Assembly: GCA_900129675.1 (NCBI GenBank)
Contig: FSRD01000001.1
Span: 919,501 to 983,500, forward strand
Length of the DNA: 64,000 nucleotides
Direction: 5' to 3'
Source: Bradyrhizobium erythrophlei
GTDB lineage: Bacteria > Pseudomonadota > Alphaproteobacteria > Rhizobiales > Xanthobacteraceae
The translations under genes and the position numbers were made by a program. Below are positions 1 to 9,036 of the stretch, piece by piece. The notes below the pieces were generated by a model, which had not been told where the DNA came from, searched no databases, and saw only the letters and a list, made by a program, of their open reading frames with translations. Position 1 is the stretch's first letter, and each line of letters opens with the position of its first letter.

Positions 1-84
1 CTGCCCTATTGCGCGCACCACTCGCGCGTCGCCTATCAGCCGACCGCCGATCGCCGCCGCCAGCCGCCGAAGCCGACCCGGTAG
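1..84 (+). CDS. gcrA: GcrA cell cycle regulator, C-terminal end (partial)
   Basis: Frame 1 is open from the first base to TAG at 82-84 and encodes 27 residues beginning LPYCAHHSRVAYQP and ending in a basic proline-rich tail. The C-x-x-H pattern followed by R-V-A-Y-Q matches the conserved C-terminus of GcrA, the alphaproteobacterial sigma70-associated factor that activates promoters carrying methylated GANTC sites in the cell cycle. The rest of the gene lies left of the window. It converges on phoB across about 270 bases of repeat. The identification rests on a short tail, so it is good but not certain. Confidence 0.75.
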   Translation: MPYCAHHSRVAYQPTADRRRQPPKPTR

Positions 85-99
85 TTGCCGTCACTGTGA

Positions 100-345
100 G
101 GAGCCAACGGGTCGCGCGAATGCGCGCCCGATGACAGGCTCCGCGACGAAGCAATGCATACTTGCTTTGTCGCACCATGGATTGCTTCGCTTCGCTCGCA
201 ATGACGATGTCGTCCCGGCGAACGCCAGGCGAACGCCGGGACCCATAACCACAAACGTTCGTGGTTAGACTTCGCTGGTGCGCCAGCTCTTTTCAACAAT
301 CAGCAGCGGTGGTTATGGGTCCCGGCTCTGGGCCGGGACGACGGC
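100..345. repeat. Composite intergenic palindromic repeats
   Basis: The space between gcrA and phoB holds two repeat units. One has the form CATTGCGAGC...GAAGCAATCC, inverted around 160-205, and recurs at 23130-23270. The other is an inverted pair with arms around 208-262 and 308-345 sharing TCCCGGC and GGGACCCATAACCAC. Any open frame across it is a by-product of the repeat; no gene is supported here. Confidence 0.7.
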
Positions 346-351
346 GGAGAT

Positions 352-1053
352 TTACTCCACCTTCGCAAAGCGATCGTCGAGCGCGTAGCCGGCGCCGCGG
401 ACGGTGCGGATCGGGTCCTGCTCGCGGCCGGGGTTGAGCAGTTTGCGCAGGCGGCCGATATGCACGTCGACGGTGCGCTCGTCGATATAGATGTCGCGGC
501 CCCAGACGCTGTCGAGCAGCTGCTCGCGGCTGAAGACGCGGCCGGGATGTTCGAGGAAGAACTCCAGCAGGCGATATTCAGTCGGGCCGAGATCGATCGG
601 ACGGCCCGAGCGGGCGACCCGGCGCTTCTCGCGATCGAGTTCGATGTCGCCATAGGTCAGCACGGTGGCGAGCCGCTCCGGGCTCGCCCGCCGCAACAGG
701 CCTTTCACCCGCGCCAGCAGTTCCGGCACCGAAAAGGGTTTTACGATGTAATCGTCGGCGCCGGTCGCCAACCCCCGCACCCGCTCGCTTTCCTCGCCGC
801 GCGCGGTCAGCATGATGATCGGCAGCTGCTTGGTCTCGGGCCGCGCGCGCAGGCGGCGGCACAGCTCGATGCCGGACAGTCCCGGCAGCATCCAGTCGAG
901 CACGATCAGATCGGGCACGCGCTCCTTCAGCCGTGTGTCGGCGTCGTCACCACGGCCGACGGTTTCGACGTCGTAGCCTTCAGCATCGAGGTTGTAGCGC
1001 AGCAGCGTCGTCAGCGCTTCCTCGTCTTCGACCACCAGAATGCGGGCGCTCAT
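352..1053 (-). CDS. phoB: Phosphate regulon response regulator PhoB
   Basis: A 233-residue OmpR/PhoB-family regulator. The receiver domain (about residues 1-120) has the acidic pair ED at 10-11, the phospho-acceptor D53 in VLDWMLPG, a conserved LTAR and the VKPF lysine loop. The C-terminal winged helix (about 130-228) contains GPTEYRLLEFF, VWG and RTVDVHIGRLRKLL typical of PhoB. It is phosphorylated by PhoR when phosphate is scarce and activates genes carrying Pho boxes. It is last in the phoR-pstSCAB-phoU-phoB order, separated from phoU by an 80-base gap containing a dispersed repeat, so it may be only partly co-transcribed. Confidence 0.95.
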   Translation of the reverse strand: MSARILVVEDEEALTTLLRYNLDAEGYDVETVGRGDDADTRLKERVPDLIVLDWMLPGLSGIELCRRLRARPETKQLPIIMLTARGEESERVRGLATGADDYIVKPFSVPELLARVKGLLRRASPERLATVLTYGDIELDREKRRVARSGRPIDLGPTEYRLLEFFLEHPGRVFSREQLLDSVWGRDIYIDERTVDVHIGRLRKLLNPGREQDPIRTVRGAGYALDDRFAKVE

Positions 1054-1080
1054 CAGTGTAAGCCTCTCTTGGTGTTATTT

Positions 1081-1139
1081 TCACGCATTTTCTTCACGCG
1101 AACCGGTCTCCACTTCGCTCGAAAACGCTACGCTCTAGT
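1081..1139. repeat. Dispersed repeat between phoU and phoB
   Basis: The unit containing TTTTCTTCACGCGAACCGGT and then CCACTTCGCTCGAAAACGCTACG recurs almost identically at 19737-19787 upstream of boxR. A related unit (AAACCGGTATCCACTTTTCCGG) sits at 53085-53135. Confidence 0.75.
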
Positions 1140-1848
1140 TTCCGGGTACCGTCGTGGCGAACGTCGTCATGTCGCCCTTCGGACGCTTGTCCATGATCTG
1201 CTGGCCCTCGATCATGTAGAACACGGTTTCGGCGATATTGGTGGCGTGGTCGCCGATCCGTTCGATGTTCTTGGCGCAGAACATCAGGTGAATACAGAAC
1301 GAGATGTTGCGCGGATCTTCCATCATGTAGGTCAGAAGCTCGCGGAACAGCGAGGTGCAGATGGCGTCGACTTCCTCGTCGCCCTTCCACACCGCCATCG
1401 CCGCCGGCAGGTCGTGCGCCGCATACGCATCGAGCACCGACTTGACCTGCGACTGCACCAGGTCGGTCATGTGCTCGAGGCCGCGGATCAGTTTCAGCGG
1501 ATGAAAATCGTTCTCCAGCGCCGCGACCCGCTTGCCCATGTTCTTGGCGAGGTCGCCGATCCGCTCCAGATCTGTGGCCACCCGCATCGCGCCGACGATT
1601 TCGCGCAAATCGATCGCCATCGGCTGGCGCCGCGCGATCGTCAGCACCGCGCGCTCCTCGATCACGCGCTGCAGATTGTCGATTTCGGCATCGGCGGCGA
1701 CCACGCGCTTGCCGAGCGCGATATCGCGGCGCACCAGCGCGTCGACGGATTCGGTGATCATGCGCTCGGTGAGGCCGCCCATCTCGGCGACCAGCCGGGT
1801 CAATTCCTGCAGATCGCTGTCGAACGCCTTGGCGGTATGTTCAGCCAT
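1135..1848 (-). CDS. phoU: Phosphate signalling protein PhoU
   Basis: A 237-residue all-helical protein with two PhoU repeats, about residues 15-105 and 120-210. The repeated metal-binding signature appears as RVATDLERIGDLAKN in the first half and CAKNIERIGDHATNIAE in the second. PhoU couples the state of the PstSCAB transporter to PhoR and represses the Pho regulon when phosphate is plentiful. It starts 11 bases after the pstB stop with a GGAG-type ribosome site, consistent with translation from the pst transcript. Confidence 0.95.
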   Translation of the reverse strand: MAEHTAKAFDSDLQELTRLVAEMGGLTERMITESVDALVRRDIALGKRVVAADAEIDNLQRVIEERAVLTIARRQPMAIDLREIVGAMRVATDLERIGDLAKNMGKRVAALENDFHPLKLIRGLEHMTDLVQSQVKSVLDAYAAHDLPAAMAVWKGDEEVDAICTSLFRELLTYMMEDPRNISFCIHLMFCAKNIERIGDHATNIAETVFYMIEGQQIMDKRPKGDMTTFATTVPGN

Positions 1849-1859
1849 ATCTTGTCTCC

Positions 1860-2681
1860 TCAGCCGAACCGGCCGGTGATGTAGTCCTGGGTGCGTCGAT
1901 CGCTCGGCGAGGTGAAAATCTTGTTGGTGTCGTCGAACTCGATCAACTCACCAAGATACATGAAGGCGGTCTTGTCCGAGACGCGCGCCGCCTGCTGCAT
2001 ATTATGGGTAACGATGGCGATGGTGTAGTCCTCCGCCAGTTCCTGGATCAATTCCTCCACCTTGGCGGTCGAGATCGGGTCCAGCGCCGAGCAGGGCTCG
2101 TCGAACAGGATCACCTCGGGCCGCACCGCCACGGTGCGGGCGATGCACAGCCGCTGCTGCTGGCCGCCGGAGAGCGAGAGGCCCGAGGCGTTCAGCTTGT
2201 CCTTGACCTCGCTCCACAGCGCGCCGCCACGCAACGCCTTTTCGACCCGGCCGTCCATCTCGGATTTGGAGATCTTCTCATAGAGGCGGATGCCGAAGGC
2301 GATGTTCTCGTAGATCGTCATCGGAAACGGCGTCGGCTTCTGGAACACCATGCCGACCCTGGCCCGCAGCAGGTTGAGATCGAGCTTGGGGTCGAGGATG
2401 TTGGTCTGGTCGAGCATCAATTGACCGGTCGCGCGCTGGCCGGGATAGAGATCGTACATCCGGTTGAAGATGCGCAGCAGGGTCGATTTGCCGCAGCCGG
2501 ACGGCCCGATGAAGGCGGTGACGCGGTGGGTGCCGAGCGCGAGGTTGATGTTCTTCAGCGCGTGGTGCTCGCCGTAGTAAAAATTCAGGCCCCGCGCGGT
2601 GACCTTGGCCGGTGCGTCCGGCAATGCCACCGAAGGAACGGATCCGCTCGCGCTGCTCACCGATACAGAAAGATCGTTCAT
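1860..2681 (-). CDS. pstB: Phosphate ABC transporter ATP-binding protein PstB
   Basis: A 273-residue ABC ATPase that energises high-affinity phosphate import with PstS, PstC and PstA. Visible motifs: Walker [10 protein letters not shown] (about residue 58), the PstB-typical YENIAFG segment, ABC signature LSGGQQQRL, and Walker [14 protein letters not shown] followed by the H-loop VTHNMQQA. The long N-terminal tail (about 30 residues) before the first beta strand is common in alphaproteobacterial PstB. The start codon overlaps the pstA stop by 4 bases (ATGA), showing tight translational coupling. Confidence 0.96.
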   Translation of the reverse strand: MNDLSVSVSSASGSVPSVALPDAPAKVTARGLNFYYGEHHALKNINLALGTHRVTAFIGPSGCGKSTLLRIFNRMYDLYPGQRATGQLMLDQTNILDPKLDLNLLRARVGMVFQKPTPFPMTIYENIAFGIRLYEKISKSEMDGRVEKALRGGALWSEVKDKLNASGLSLSGGQQQRLCIARTVAVRPEVILFDEPCSALDPISTAKVEELIQELAEDYTIAIVTHNMQQAARVSDKTAFMYLGELIEFDDTNKIFTSPSDRRTQDYITGRFG

Positions 2682-3523
2682 TTTGCGGTCCTCTCGGCGC
2701 CCAGGATGCGCGCGCCAATGTTCAGCGCGAGCACGGTCAAGGTGATGAGCAAGGCCCCGCTCCAGGCCAGCTGCTTCCAGTAGGCGTAGGGGCTTTGCAC
2801 GAAATTGTTGATGGTGACCGGCAGGTTCGCCATCGTCTTCGTCAGGTTGAGGCTGAAGAACTGGTTGGACAGCGCGGTGAACAACAGCGGCGCGGTTTCA
2901 CCGGCGACACGCGCGGTCGCCAGCAGCACGCCGGTGATCAGGCCCGACCGCGCGGCGCGATAGGCGATGCGCTTGATCACGAGCGACCGCGGCAGGCCGA
3001 GCGCGGACGCCGCTTCGCGCAGCGGATTGGGCACCAGCACCAGCATGTCCTCGGTGGTGCGCACCACGACGGGGATCACGATCACGGCCAGCGCGAGGCA
3101 GCCGGCAAAGGCCGAAAACCCGCCCATCGGCACCACGACGGCGCCGTAGACGAACAGGCCGATGATGATCGACGGCGCGCTGAGCAGGATGTCATTGATG
3201 AAGCGGATCACCGAGGTCAGGCGATCGTTCCGGCCGTATTCGGCGAGATAGGTGCCGGCGAAAAGACCCAGCGGCGCGCCGACGCCGACGCCGATCACGG
3301 TCATGATGATCGAGCCGACAATGGCGTTGCGCAGCCCGCCATCGGTCGACCCCGGCGGCGGCGTATCCTGGGCGAACACGGCGAGATTGATGCCGGCGAG
3401 GCCGTTGTAGAGCAGCGTGAACAATATCAGCGCCAGCCACGTCACGCCGAACAAGGCGGCGCCGACGCACAGGGCGCGGATGACGATGTCGTAGCGGCGG
3501 CGTGAGGCGTAAATCGGGTTCAT
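2678..3523 (-). CDS. pstA: Phosphate ABC transporter permease PstA
   Basis: A 281-residue inner-membrane permease with about six hydrophobic segments. The binding-protein-dependent transport signature reads approximately [17 protein letters not shown] before the last third, with the PstA-specific [20 protein letters not shown] nearby. It pairs with PstC to form the phosphate channel. It begins 3 bases after pstC and overlaps pstB by 4 bases, so the pst genes form one operon. Confidence 0.95.
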   Translation of the reverse strand: MNPIYASRRRYDIVIRALCVGAALFGVTWLALILFTLLYNGLAGINLAVFAQDTPPPGSTDGGLRNAIVGSIIMTVIGVGVGAPLGLFAGTYLAEYGRNDRLTSVIRFINDILLSAPSIIIGLFVYGAVVVPMGGFSAFAGCLALAVIVIPVVVRTTEDMLVLVPNPLREAASALGLPRSLVIKRIAYRAARSGLITGVLLATARVAGETAPLLFTALSNQFFSLNLTKTMANLPVTINNFVQSPYAYWKQLAWSGALLITLTVLALNIGARILGAERTAK

Positions 3524-3526
3524 GGC

Positions 3527-4525
3527 CTAATTCCCCGCCTTCTTTTGCAGCCGCATCAGCATCAGCCGGGCGGCGGCGAGAACGAAGAAGGTCAGGACGA
3601 ACAGCAACAGCCCGAGCAGGATCAGGCCCGACTGGTGCAGGCCGTCGCTTTCGGCGAATTCGGAGGCGATCGCCGCCGAGATCGTGGTGCCAGGCGCGAA
3701 GATCGAGCCCGAGATGCGGAACGAATTGCCGATGATGAAGGTCACCGCCATGGTTTCGCCGAGCGCGCGGCCGAGCGCCAGCATGATGCCGCCGATGACG
3801 CCGACGCGGGTATAGGGAATGACGACGTTGCGGACCACTTCCCAGGTGGTGCAGCCGACGCCATAGGCGGCTTCCTTCAGCACCGGCGGCACCGTCTTGA
3901 AGACGTCGACCGAGATCGAGGTAATGAAGGGCAGCACCATGATCGCGAGAATGAGCGCGGCGTTGAACAGGCTGAGATAGGACGGGGGACCCGCGAAGAT
4001 CGCACCGAGCACCGGGACGCCGTCGAATATGTTGATCATGAACGGCTGGAACGTGTTGGCCAGGAACGGCCCGAGCACGAAAAAGCCCCACATGCCGTAG
4101 ATGATCGAGGGAATGCCGGCGAGCAATTCGATGGCCAGGCCAATCGGACGGCGCAGCCACAGCGGACAGATCTCGGTCAGGAAGATCGCAATGCCGAGAC
4201 CGACCGGAATGGCGATCATCATCGCAATGACGGAGGTGACCAGGGTGCCGTACATCGGGCCGAGCGCGCCGAGCACCGGTGGATCGGCGGACGGCGCCCA
4301 GCGCTGCGTCCACAGGAATGCAAAGCCGTATTCCCTCATCGCCGGCCAGGCGCCGACGATCAGCGAAAGAATGATGCCGCCGAGGATGAGCAGTACCGAG
4401 ATCGCGCAGGCCCGGGTGATCCAGTAGAAGGTGACGTCACCGAGCTTGAAAGCGCTGAGTGCCTTGGCACGATCGTAAGGTCCGGCAGCTTCCATTGCGT
4501 CGCTCTGAACGGCCATGTCCGCCAC
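3527..4525 (-). CDS. pstC: Phosphate ABC transporter permease PstC
   Basis: A 332-residue permease with a cytoplasmic N-terminal stretch and about six membrane segments. Diagnostic segments include PSIIYGMWGFFVLGP, LKEAAYGVGCTTWEV (the EAA loop that docks on PstB) and LGRALGETMAVTFIIGNS. Internal ATG codons at residues 4 and 11 are possible alternative starts. The 226-base gap to pstS carries a dispersed repeat, which may attenuate the downstream genes relative to pstS. Confidence 0.94.
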   Translation of the reverse strand: MADMAVQSDAMEAAGPYDRAKALSAFKLGDVTFYWITRACAISVLLILGGIILSLIVGAWPAMREYGFAFLWTQRWAPSADPPVLGALGPMYGTLVTSVIAMMIAIPVGLGIAIFLTEICPLWLRRPIGLAIELLAGIPSIIYGMWGFFVLGPFLANTFQPFMINIFDGVPVLGAIFAGPPSYLSLFNAALILAIMVLPFITSISVDVFKTVPPVLKEAAYGVGCTTWEVVRNVVIPYTRVGVIGGIMLALGRALGETMAVTFIIGNSFRISGSIFAPGTTISAAIASEFAESDGLHQSGLILLGLLLFVLTFFVLAAARLMLMRLQKKAGN

Positions 4526-4751
4526 GCCAATCCCCTGTCTAGTTCAAAGCCACTCAAATCGCCACGCCCCGAAGCGATTTTACTCACGATTTACCGGCGT
4601 CATTCTCCGATGTGCGATTGCACATCGCAGACGGTCCGGAGGACCAGACCTCAGATGCGCAATTGGGCATCGGGGAATCCCTGGATTCCGGCTTCGCTCG
4701 TTGCACTCGCGCCCCGGAATGACGGGGCGCGAGATTTGTTGCAGACCAGTC
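4526..4751. repeat. pstS-pstC intergenic repeat
   Basis: No gene is seen. The stretch 4660-4733 contains a repeat with GGGAATCCCTGGATTCCGG and ending CGCCCCGGAATGACGGGG. Relatives occur at 17912-18013 and 24733-24813. It can form a stem and may act as a processing or attenuation structure between pstS and pstC. Confidence 0.6.
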
Positions 4752-5762
4752 TCAGCTCTTGATGTCGGCCGACCAGGTCTTTTCGATCAGCTTGACCACC
4801 GATTCCGGCATCGGGATGTAGTCGAGCTCTTCGGCCATCTTGCCGCCCTTCTGGAACGACCATTTAAAGAACTTGATGGCTTCCTGGGAGGCCGCCTTGT
4901 CGGTCGCATCCTTGTGCATCAGGATGAAGGTCGACGCGGTGACCGGCCACGACTTCTCGCCGGGCTGATCGGTGAGGATCACGTAATAGCCGGGAGCCTT
5001 CGCCCAGTCGGCGTTGGAGGCGGCCGCCTGGAAGGCCTCGACGGTCGGCTGCACGGTCTTGCCGGCCTTGTTGACCATCGCGGTGTAGGTCAGCTTGTTC
5101 TGCTTGGCATAGGCGTACTCGACATAACCGATCGAGTTCTTGGTCTGGCCGATATTGCCGGACACGCCTTCGTTGCCCTTGGCGCCGACGCCGGTCGGCC
5201 ATTCAACCGCAGTGCCGGAACCAACCTTGGTCTTCCAGTCCGCGCTCACCTTCGAGAGATAGTCGGTGAAGTTGAAGGTGGTTCCCGAACCATCGGAGCG
5301 GCGCACCACGGTGATGGCGTCCGAGGGCAGCTTCAGCTTCGGATTGAGCTTGGCAATCGCCGGATCATTCCATTTGGTGATCTTGCCGAGATAGATATTG
5401 GCGAGCGTTTCGCCATCGAAAACCATCTCGCCGGCCTTCACGCCCTCGAGATTGACCACGGGGACGATCGCGCCCATGACCATCGGCCACTGAACGAGGC
5501 CATCCTTGTCGAGCTGCTCGACCTTCAGCGGCATGTCGGTGGCGCCGAACGTCACGGTCTTGGCCTGAATCTGCTTGATGCCGCCGCCGGAGCCGATCGA
5601 CTGGTAGTTCAGACCGTTGCCGGTCTCCTTTTTGTAGGCGTCGGCCCATTTCGAATAGATCGGGAACGGGAACGTGGCGCCCGCACCAGTGATATCGGCA
5701 GCCATCGCCGACGTCGAAGCGGCGACCAAGCCGGCAGCGACGATTGTCTTGAGGAAATTCAT
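4752..5762 (-). CDS. pstS: Phosphate ABC transporter substrate-binding protein PstS
   Basis: A 336-residue periplasmic phosphate-binding protein. I start at the ATG at 5762, not an upstream in-frame one, because it has GGAG 7 bases before it and opens directly onto a signal peptide ([16 protein letters not shown], cleavage after SAMA). The mature protein begins [29 protein letters not shown] and FGATDMPL are phosphate-contact segments, as is [16 protein letters not shown]. It captures phosphate for PstCAB and is normally the most strongly expressed gene of the locus. A Pho box lies about 93 bases upstream. Confidence 0.95.
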   Translation of the reverse strand: MNFLKTIVAAGLVAASTSAMAADITGAGATFPFPIYSKWADAYKKETGNGLNYQSIGSGGGIKQIQAKTVTFGATDMPLKVEQLDKDGLVQWPMVMGAIVPVVNLEGVKAGEMVFDGETLANIYLGKITKWNDPAIAKLNPKLKLPSDAITVVRRSDGSGTTFNFTDYLSKVSADWKTKVGSGTAVEWPTGVGAKGNEGVSGNIGQTKNSIGYVEYAYAKQNKLTYTAMVNKAGKTVQPTVEAFQAAASNADWAKAPGYYVILTDQPGEKSWPVTASTFILMHKDATDKAASQEAIKFFKWSFQKGGKMAEELDYIPMPESVVKLIEKTWSADIKS

Positions 5763-5854
5763 GGTTGGTCTCCATTGGTGAGCGAAGCGCCATCCGCGCC
5801 CGAGCGCGCTCACGCCGGTCCGTTTAGGAGCGGTCGATAGAGCTTTTACGAAGG

Positions 5855-5876
5855 TTCGATGACAGTTGGATGACAA
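5855..5876 (-). promoter_or_regulatory. Pho box upstream of pstS
   Basis: On the minus strand this reads TTGTCATCCAA followed directly by CTGTCATCGAA: two 11-base direct repeats that agree at 9 of 11 positions and match the known PhoB box half-site (C/T)TGTCAT. It lies between phoR and pstS, about 93 bases before the pstS ATG. It implies that PhoB activates pstS directly rather than only by read-through from phoR. Confidence 0.85.
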
Positions 5877-5878
5877 AG

Positions 5879-5900
5879 CCAAGCGATTGAAATCGCTTGG
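5879..5900 (-). terminator. Hairpin between phoR and pstS
   Basis: A 9-bp perfect stem (CCAAGCGAT / ATCGCTTGG) with a 4-base loop just after the phoR stop. In the phoR direction it is followed by CTTTGTC, a weak T tract, so it may be a partial terminator or attenuator. It abuts the Pho box, which would insulate pstS from phoR transcription. Confidence 0.5.
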
Positions 5901-5902
5901 AT

Positions 5903-7204
5903 TTAGACCGATGCCGGCGGCTTCGCCTGGGGAAAACAGGCGGTAAAAGTCGCACCATTTTTCGGCACGCTTTCGATCAAAAGCCGGCCGCGATGACGGT
6001 TAAGAATATGTTTCACCAGCGATAATCCGAGCCCGGTTCCACCCTGGGCACGGCTGTCGCCGACGTCCACCCGGTAGAAGCGTTCGGTCAGCCGCGGCAG
6101 ATGTTCCGGCGCGATGCCGGGGCCGAAATCGCGCACCAGCACGCGAATTTCCGGGGTACCGTCGGTGGACGCCGCCTGGACCAGCGAGACGGTCACCTTG
6201 CCGCCGGACGCGCCATATTTGAGCGCGTTCTCGATCAGGTTCTCGAACAGCCGCAACAGCTCCTCGCGGTCGCCCGCGATCGTCACCGGCATCTCCGGCA
6301 GGTCGATCTCGATTGCGACCTGGCGCTCGCGCGCCAGCGGTTCCAGCCCGTCGGCGACCTGGCGGATGATCGGGACGATATCGATCGAGGTGTCGGGACG
6401 GACATGGGCTGACAGTTCCACCCGCGACAGCGACAGCAGATCGTCGATCAGCCGCGCCATTCGCGTCGCCTGGGTATGCATGATGCCGAGGAAGCGCTCG
6501 CGCGCCCGCGCATCGTCCTTGGCCGGCCCCTGCAGCGTATCGATGAAACCCGACAGCGCCGCCAGCGGCGTGCGCAATTCGTGACTGGCATTGGCGACGA
6601 AGTCGGCGCGCATTTCCTCGACCCGGCGCAGCGGCGTCTGGTCGTGGAACGTCATCAGCATGCACTTTTCGGTGCCGCCGAACAGCGTCGGCACCGGCAC
6701 CGGCGTGACGATCAATTCCATCCAGCGATCGACCGGCACGTGGTCGAGATAGGTCGCGCGACGCGGCTCGGTGGTCGTGATCGCCTCGCGCAGCGCGGTG
6801 ATGATCTCGGGCGAGCGCAGCGCGAACTGGGCAAGCTCGTTGCGGCGCAGCGCCGGCGCGAGCTGGGCAGCGGCGGCATTGAGATGGATGACGCGGCCGG
6901 CGCGGTCGAGCAGCACCGCCGGATCCGGCATGCCGGCCACGACCGCGCTGACCGCGGCGGCCTCGACCGGATTGACGCCGCGGACATCCTCGCGCGAGGT
7001 GGCCGCATCATGCAGCCGCCAAGGCACCAGCGCGGCGGCGGCGATGCAGACGAAAACCGCGACGGCGCGAACCAGCGCCAATTCGCCGAAGGCGACCAGC
7101 ACGGTAAGGGCGAGCCCCGCCGCGAGCAGGATAATGGCGGAGTGCCGCAGCCGGTCCGGCCACGGCGCAAAGAAGGAAGTCGAAGAGGAATCGTCTATCG
7201 CCAT
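5903..7204 (-). CDS. phoR: Phosphate regulon sensor histidine kinase PhoR
   Basis: A 433-residue membrane kinase. Two hydrophobic segments occupy about residues 21-60, a PAS-like domain about 85-190, then HisKA with H208 in [13 protein letters not shown] and HATPase with N box [13 protein letters not shown]1 [12 protein letters not shown] and G2 [10 protein letters not shown]. PhoR phosphorylates PhoB when the Pst transporter is starved of phosphate. The short periplasmic loop agrees with PhoR sensing through PstSCAB and PhoU, not by binding phosphate directly. Confidence 0.95.
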   Translation of the reverse strand: MAIDDSSSTSFFAPWPDRLRHSAIILLAAGLALTVLVAFGELALVRAVAVFVCIAAAALVPWRLHDAATSREDVRGVNPVEAAAVSAVVAGMPDPAVLLDRAGRVIHLNAAAAQLAPALRRNELAQFALRSPEIITALREAITTTEPRRATYLDHVPVDRWMELIVTPVPVPTLFGGTEKCMLMTFHDQTPLRRVEEMRADFVANASHELRTPLAALSGFIDTLQGPAKDDARARERFLGIMHTQATRMARLIDDLLSLSRVELSAHVRPDTSIDIVPIIRQVADGLEPLARERQVAIEIDLPEMPVTIAGDREELLRLFENLIENALKYGASGGKVTVSLVQAASTDGTPEIRVLVRDFGPGIAPEHLPRLTERFYRVDVGDSRAQGGTGLGLSLVKHILNRHRGRLLIESVPKNGATFTACFPQAKPPASV

Positions 7205-7337
7205 CGGGCCTTACTTCCCGTCATTTCTGACGCGTTCTCTACGCAGATAAGTCCACGCAATCTTAAGTCTACGCAATCTGCGAAAACCTGATTGCCATGC
7301 GAGCCGGCGCTCGCTCGAAAGCGCTTCGGGCCGCTTG

Positions 7338-8393
7338 TCAGGCGCCGGTGTCTCCACGCTCGCGCACATAGACGGCCTCACGTGGCGGCTGGGCGTCGGG
7401 GCCAGGCGTCAACTGGCGCAGGCGCTTGAGTCGCGCGCCCAGGATAACTTCCCGAAACGTCAACAAGATTACAGATATGACAAACGGCGCAATATAATAG
7501 AGCACGCGGAACAAAAGCATCCCGGCCAGCAGATCTTCCCGGTCCATCTGCCAGAGGCCGACCAGCATGGCGGCGTCGAACACCCCGAGCCCGCCGGGCG
7601 AATGGCTGGCGAAGCCCAACAGGGTCGCCGAGACGAAAATCACGGCGACGACGACAAAGCCGAGATTGGGCTCGTCCGGCACCAGCACATACATCGCCAG
7701 CGCGCAGAACCCGAGATCGACGATGCCGATGGCGATCTGCAGCAGCGTCAGCGGGCCGCCCGGCAGCGTCACCGTCCATGGCCCGCGACCGACCCGGCGG
7801 GGCTGGGTCCAGACCCAGACCACATAGGCCACCAGCGCCACGATGATCGCGAACGCCACCACGCGGTTGAGCCAGGGCGGAAGCTGATCGATGGAAGCGG
7901 CGGCCTCCGGGTGATAGGCAATGCCCATTCCCAACACCGCGGCATTGCCGAGCCAAAAGGTCAGCCCGGCCAGGAAGCATATCTTGGCGACGTCGATCGC
8001 GTTCAGCCCCCAGGCCGAATAGATCCGGTAGCGCACCGCGCCGCCGGTGAAGACGCTGGCGCCGACATTGTGCCCGATCGAATAGGAGGTGAAAGCAGCA
8101 AGCGCGTTGATGCGGTAGGGAATGTTGCCGTGGCCGATGGCGCGAACCGCGAACCAGTCATAGAATGTCAGGGTGAAATAGCCCGCCGCGACAAACAGCG
8201 CCGCCAGCCAGATCTGGCGCGGCTCGGTCGACCTGATGGCCTCGATCACCTCATTGGAGTCGATACCGCGGAGCATGTGGTAGAGCACATAGCAAGCGAT
8301 GGCGATGACCGTGATGCTGACCACAACCCCCAGCTTGTGCAGGATTTGCTTCTGGCGCAGAAACGAGACCGCTCTGCGTATTGCTTCCAGCAT
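7338..8393 (-). CDS. Lysylphosphatidylglycerol synthase transmembrane / UPF0104 family protein
   Basis: A 351-residue integral membrane protein with about eight hydrophobic segments and a basic C-terminal tail. It shows hallmarks of the flippase-like domain shared with the MprF N-terminus and AglD: SIGHNVGASVFTGGAVRYRIYS early, FASHSPGGLGVFDAAML late, and a FRVLYYIAPFVIS segment. The soluble aminoacyl-transferase domain of MprF is absent, so a role in flipping a lipid-linked or amino-lipid substrate is inferred from family only. It is transcribed towards phoR across a 133-base gap and appears to be its own unit. Confidence 0.85.
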   Translation of the reverse strand: MLEAIRRAVSFLRQKQILHKLGVVVSITVIAIACYVLYHMLRGIDSNEVIEAIRSTEPRQIWLAALFVAAGYFTLTFYDWFAVRAIGHGNIPYRINALAAFTSYSIGHNVGASVFTGGAVRYRIYSAWGLNAIDVAKICFLAGLTFWLGNAAVLGMGIAYHPEAAASIDQLPPWLNRVVAFAIIVALVAYVVWVWTQPRRVGRGPWTVTLPGGPLTLLQIAIGIVDLGFCALAMYVLVPDEPNLGFVVVAVIFVSATLLGFASHSPGGLGVFDAAMLVGLWQMDREDLLAGMLLFRVLYYIAPFVISVILLTFREVILGARLKRLRQLTPGPDAQPPREAVYVRERGDTGA

Positions 8394-8737
8394 CTAGACC
8401 TCGAATGGCGATCTCGCGACAACGGCTGCCGGGCGGACCCCGCCGACGCTACGCTGCTCCCTGCCCCCTCTGGTAGCGCGTTTTGAGCCGGAGTGGAATT
8501 CGCCTGACGACAAATAAAACACGCTTCTTCAACATATTAGGCGCAATTCGTGACAGCAGCCGCACAGTTTTGCTGCATTCCCGCGCCCTGAACAAGGTCG
8601 TAAAACACCGGAGCCACCGGCTTTGCGTGGGCAGGGCGCGCCGTCAGGCGGCGGATTTCGCATGCCGGCAATGCGGGCATCGTCCGGGTGGTCGACGAAA
8701 TCGACGATGCGCCGACGGTCAGGGTCATGGCCAGATC
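8394..8737. other. Intergenic stretch, no supported gene
   Basis: A weak 63-codon minus-strand frame (8537-8728) starts 10 bases after the stop of the small membrane protein gene. It has no clear ribosome site and a low-complexity composition. A second overlapping frame competes with it. I do not call either as a gene. Confidence 0.4.
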
Positions 8738-9034
8738 TCAGCCCGCGGGCGCGCTGCGCGAAACCACCCGCTCGCGCAGCCACGTTCCCACCGCGCAGCC
8801 GCACAGGTAAAGCGCGAACATGATCAGGCCGAGGTCGAGCCAGTAGCCGAAGCGGCCGGGAACGATTCGCGCGAACGCTGCCGCAACCAGCGCCGCCGCC
8901 AGCACCGCAAGCCACTGCGCCAGCGTTTTCGAGACACCCTGGCCGCGCTGGACCACCGAAATCCAGCCCATCGCCAGACCGAGCAGCAGCGACGCCAGGA
9001 GCCAGCCCCAGTAGAATGTCGTCAGATAAACCAT
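8738..9034 (-). CDS. Small hypothetical membrane protein
   Basis: A 98-residue protein with three hydrophobic stretches (about residues 5-25, 38-58 and 63-83) and a short basic C-terminus. I do not recognise a named family. Its start is 2 bases from the stop of the OmpA/BON gene, so the two are surely translated from one message. In the mycobacterial arf operon small membrane proteins also accompany the BON-OmpA protein, but similarity to them is not claimed. Confidence 0.7.
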   Translation of the reverse strand: MVYLTTFYWGWLLASLLLGLAMGWISVVQRGQGVSKTLAQWLAVLAAALVAAAFARIVPGRFGYWLDLGLIMFALYLCGCAVGTWLRERVVSRSAPAG

Positions 9035-9036
9035 CG

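Noticed and set aside
460..1884. Long plus-strand open frame of 474 codons across phoB and phoU
   Set aside because: It lies opposite two certain genes and is His/Arg/Gln-rich as expected of an antisense shadow in high-GC DNA.
7238..7282. Three TCTACGCA-like units upstream of phoR as a possible extra Pho box
   Set aside because: They lack the TGTCA core and the 11-base period; probably a chance local repeat.
8537..8728. A 63-codon frame after the small membrane protein gene
   Set aside because: No convincing ribosome site, low-complexity composition and a competing frame; evidence too weak to call.
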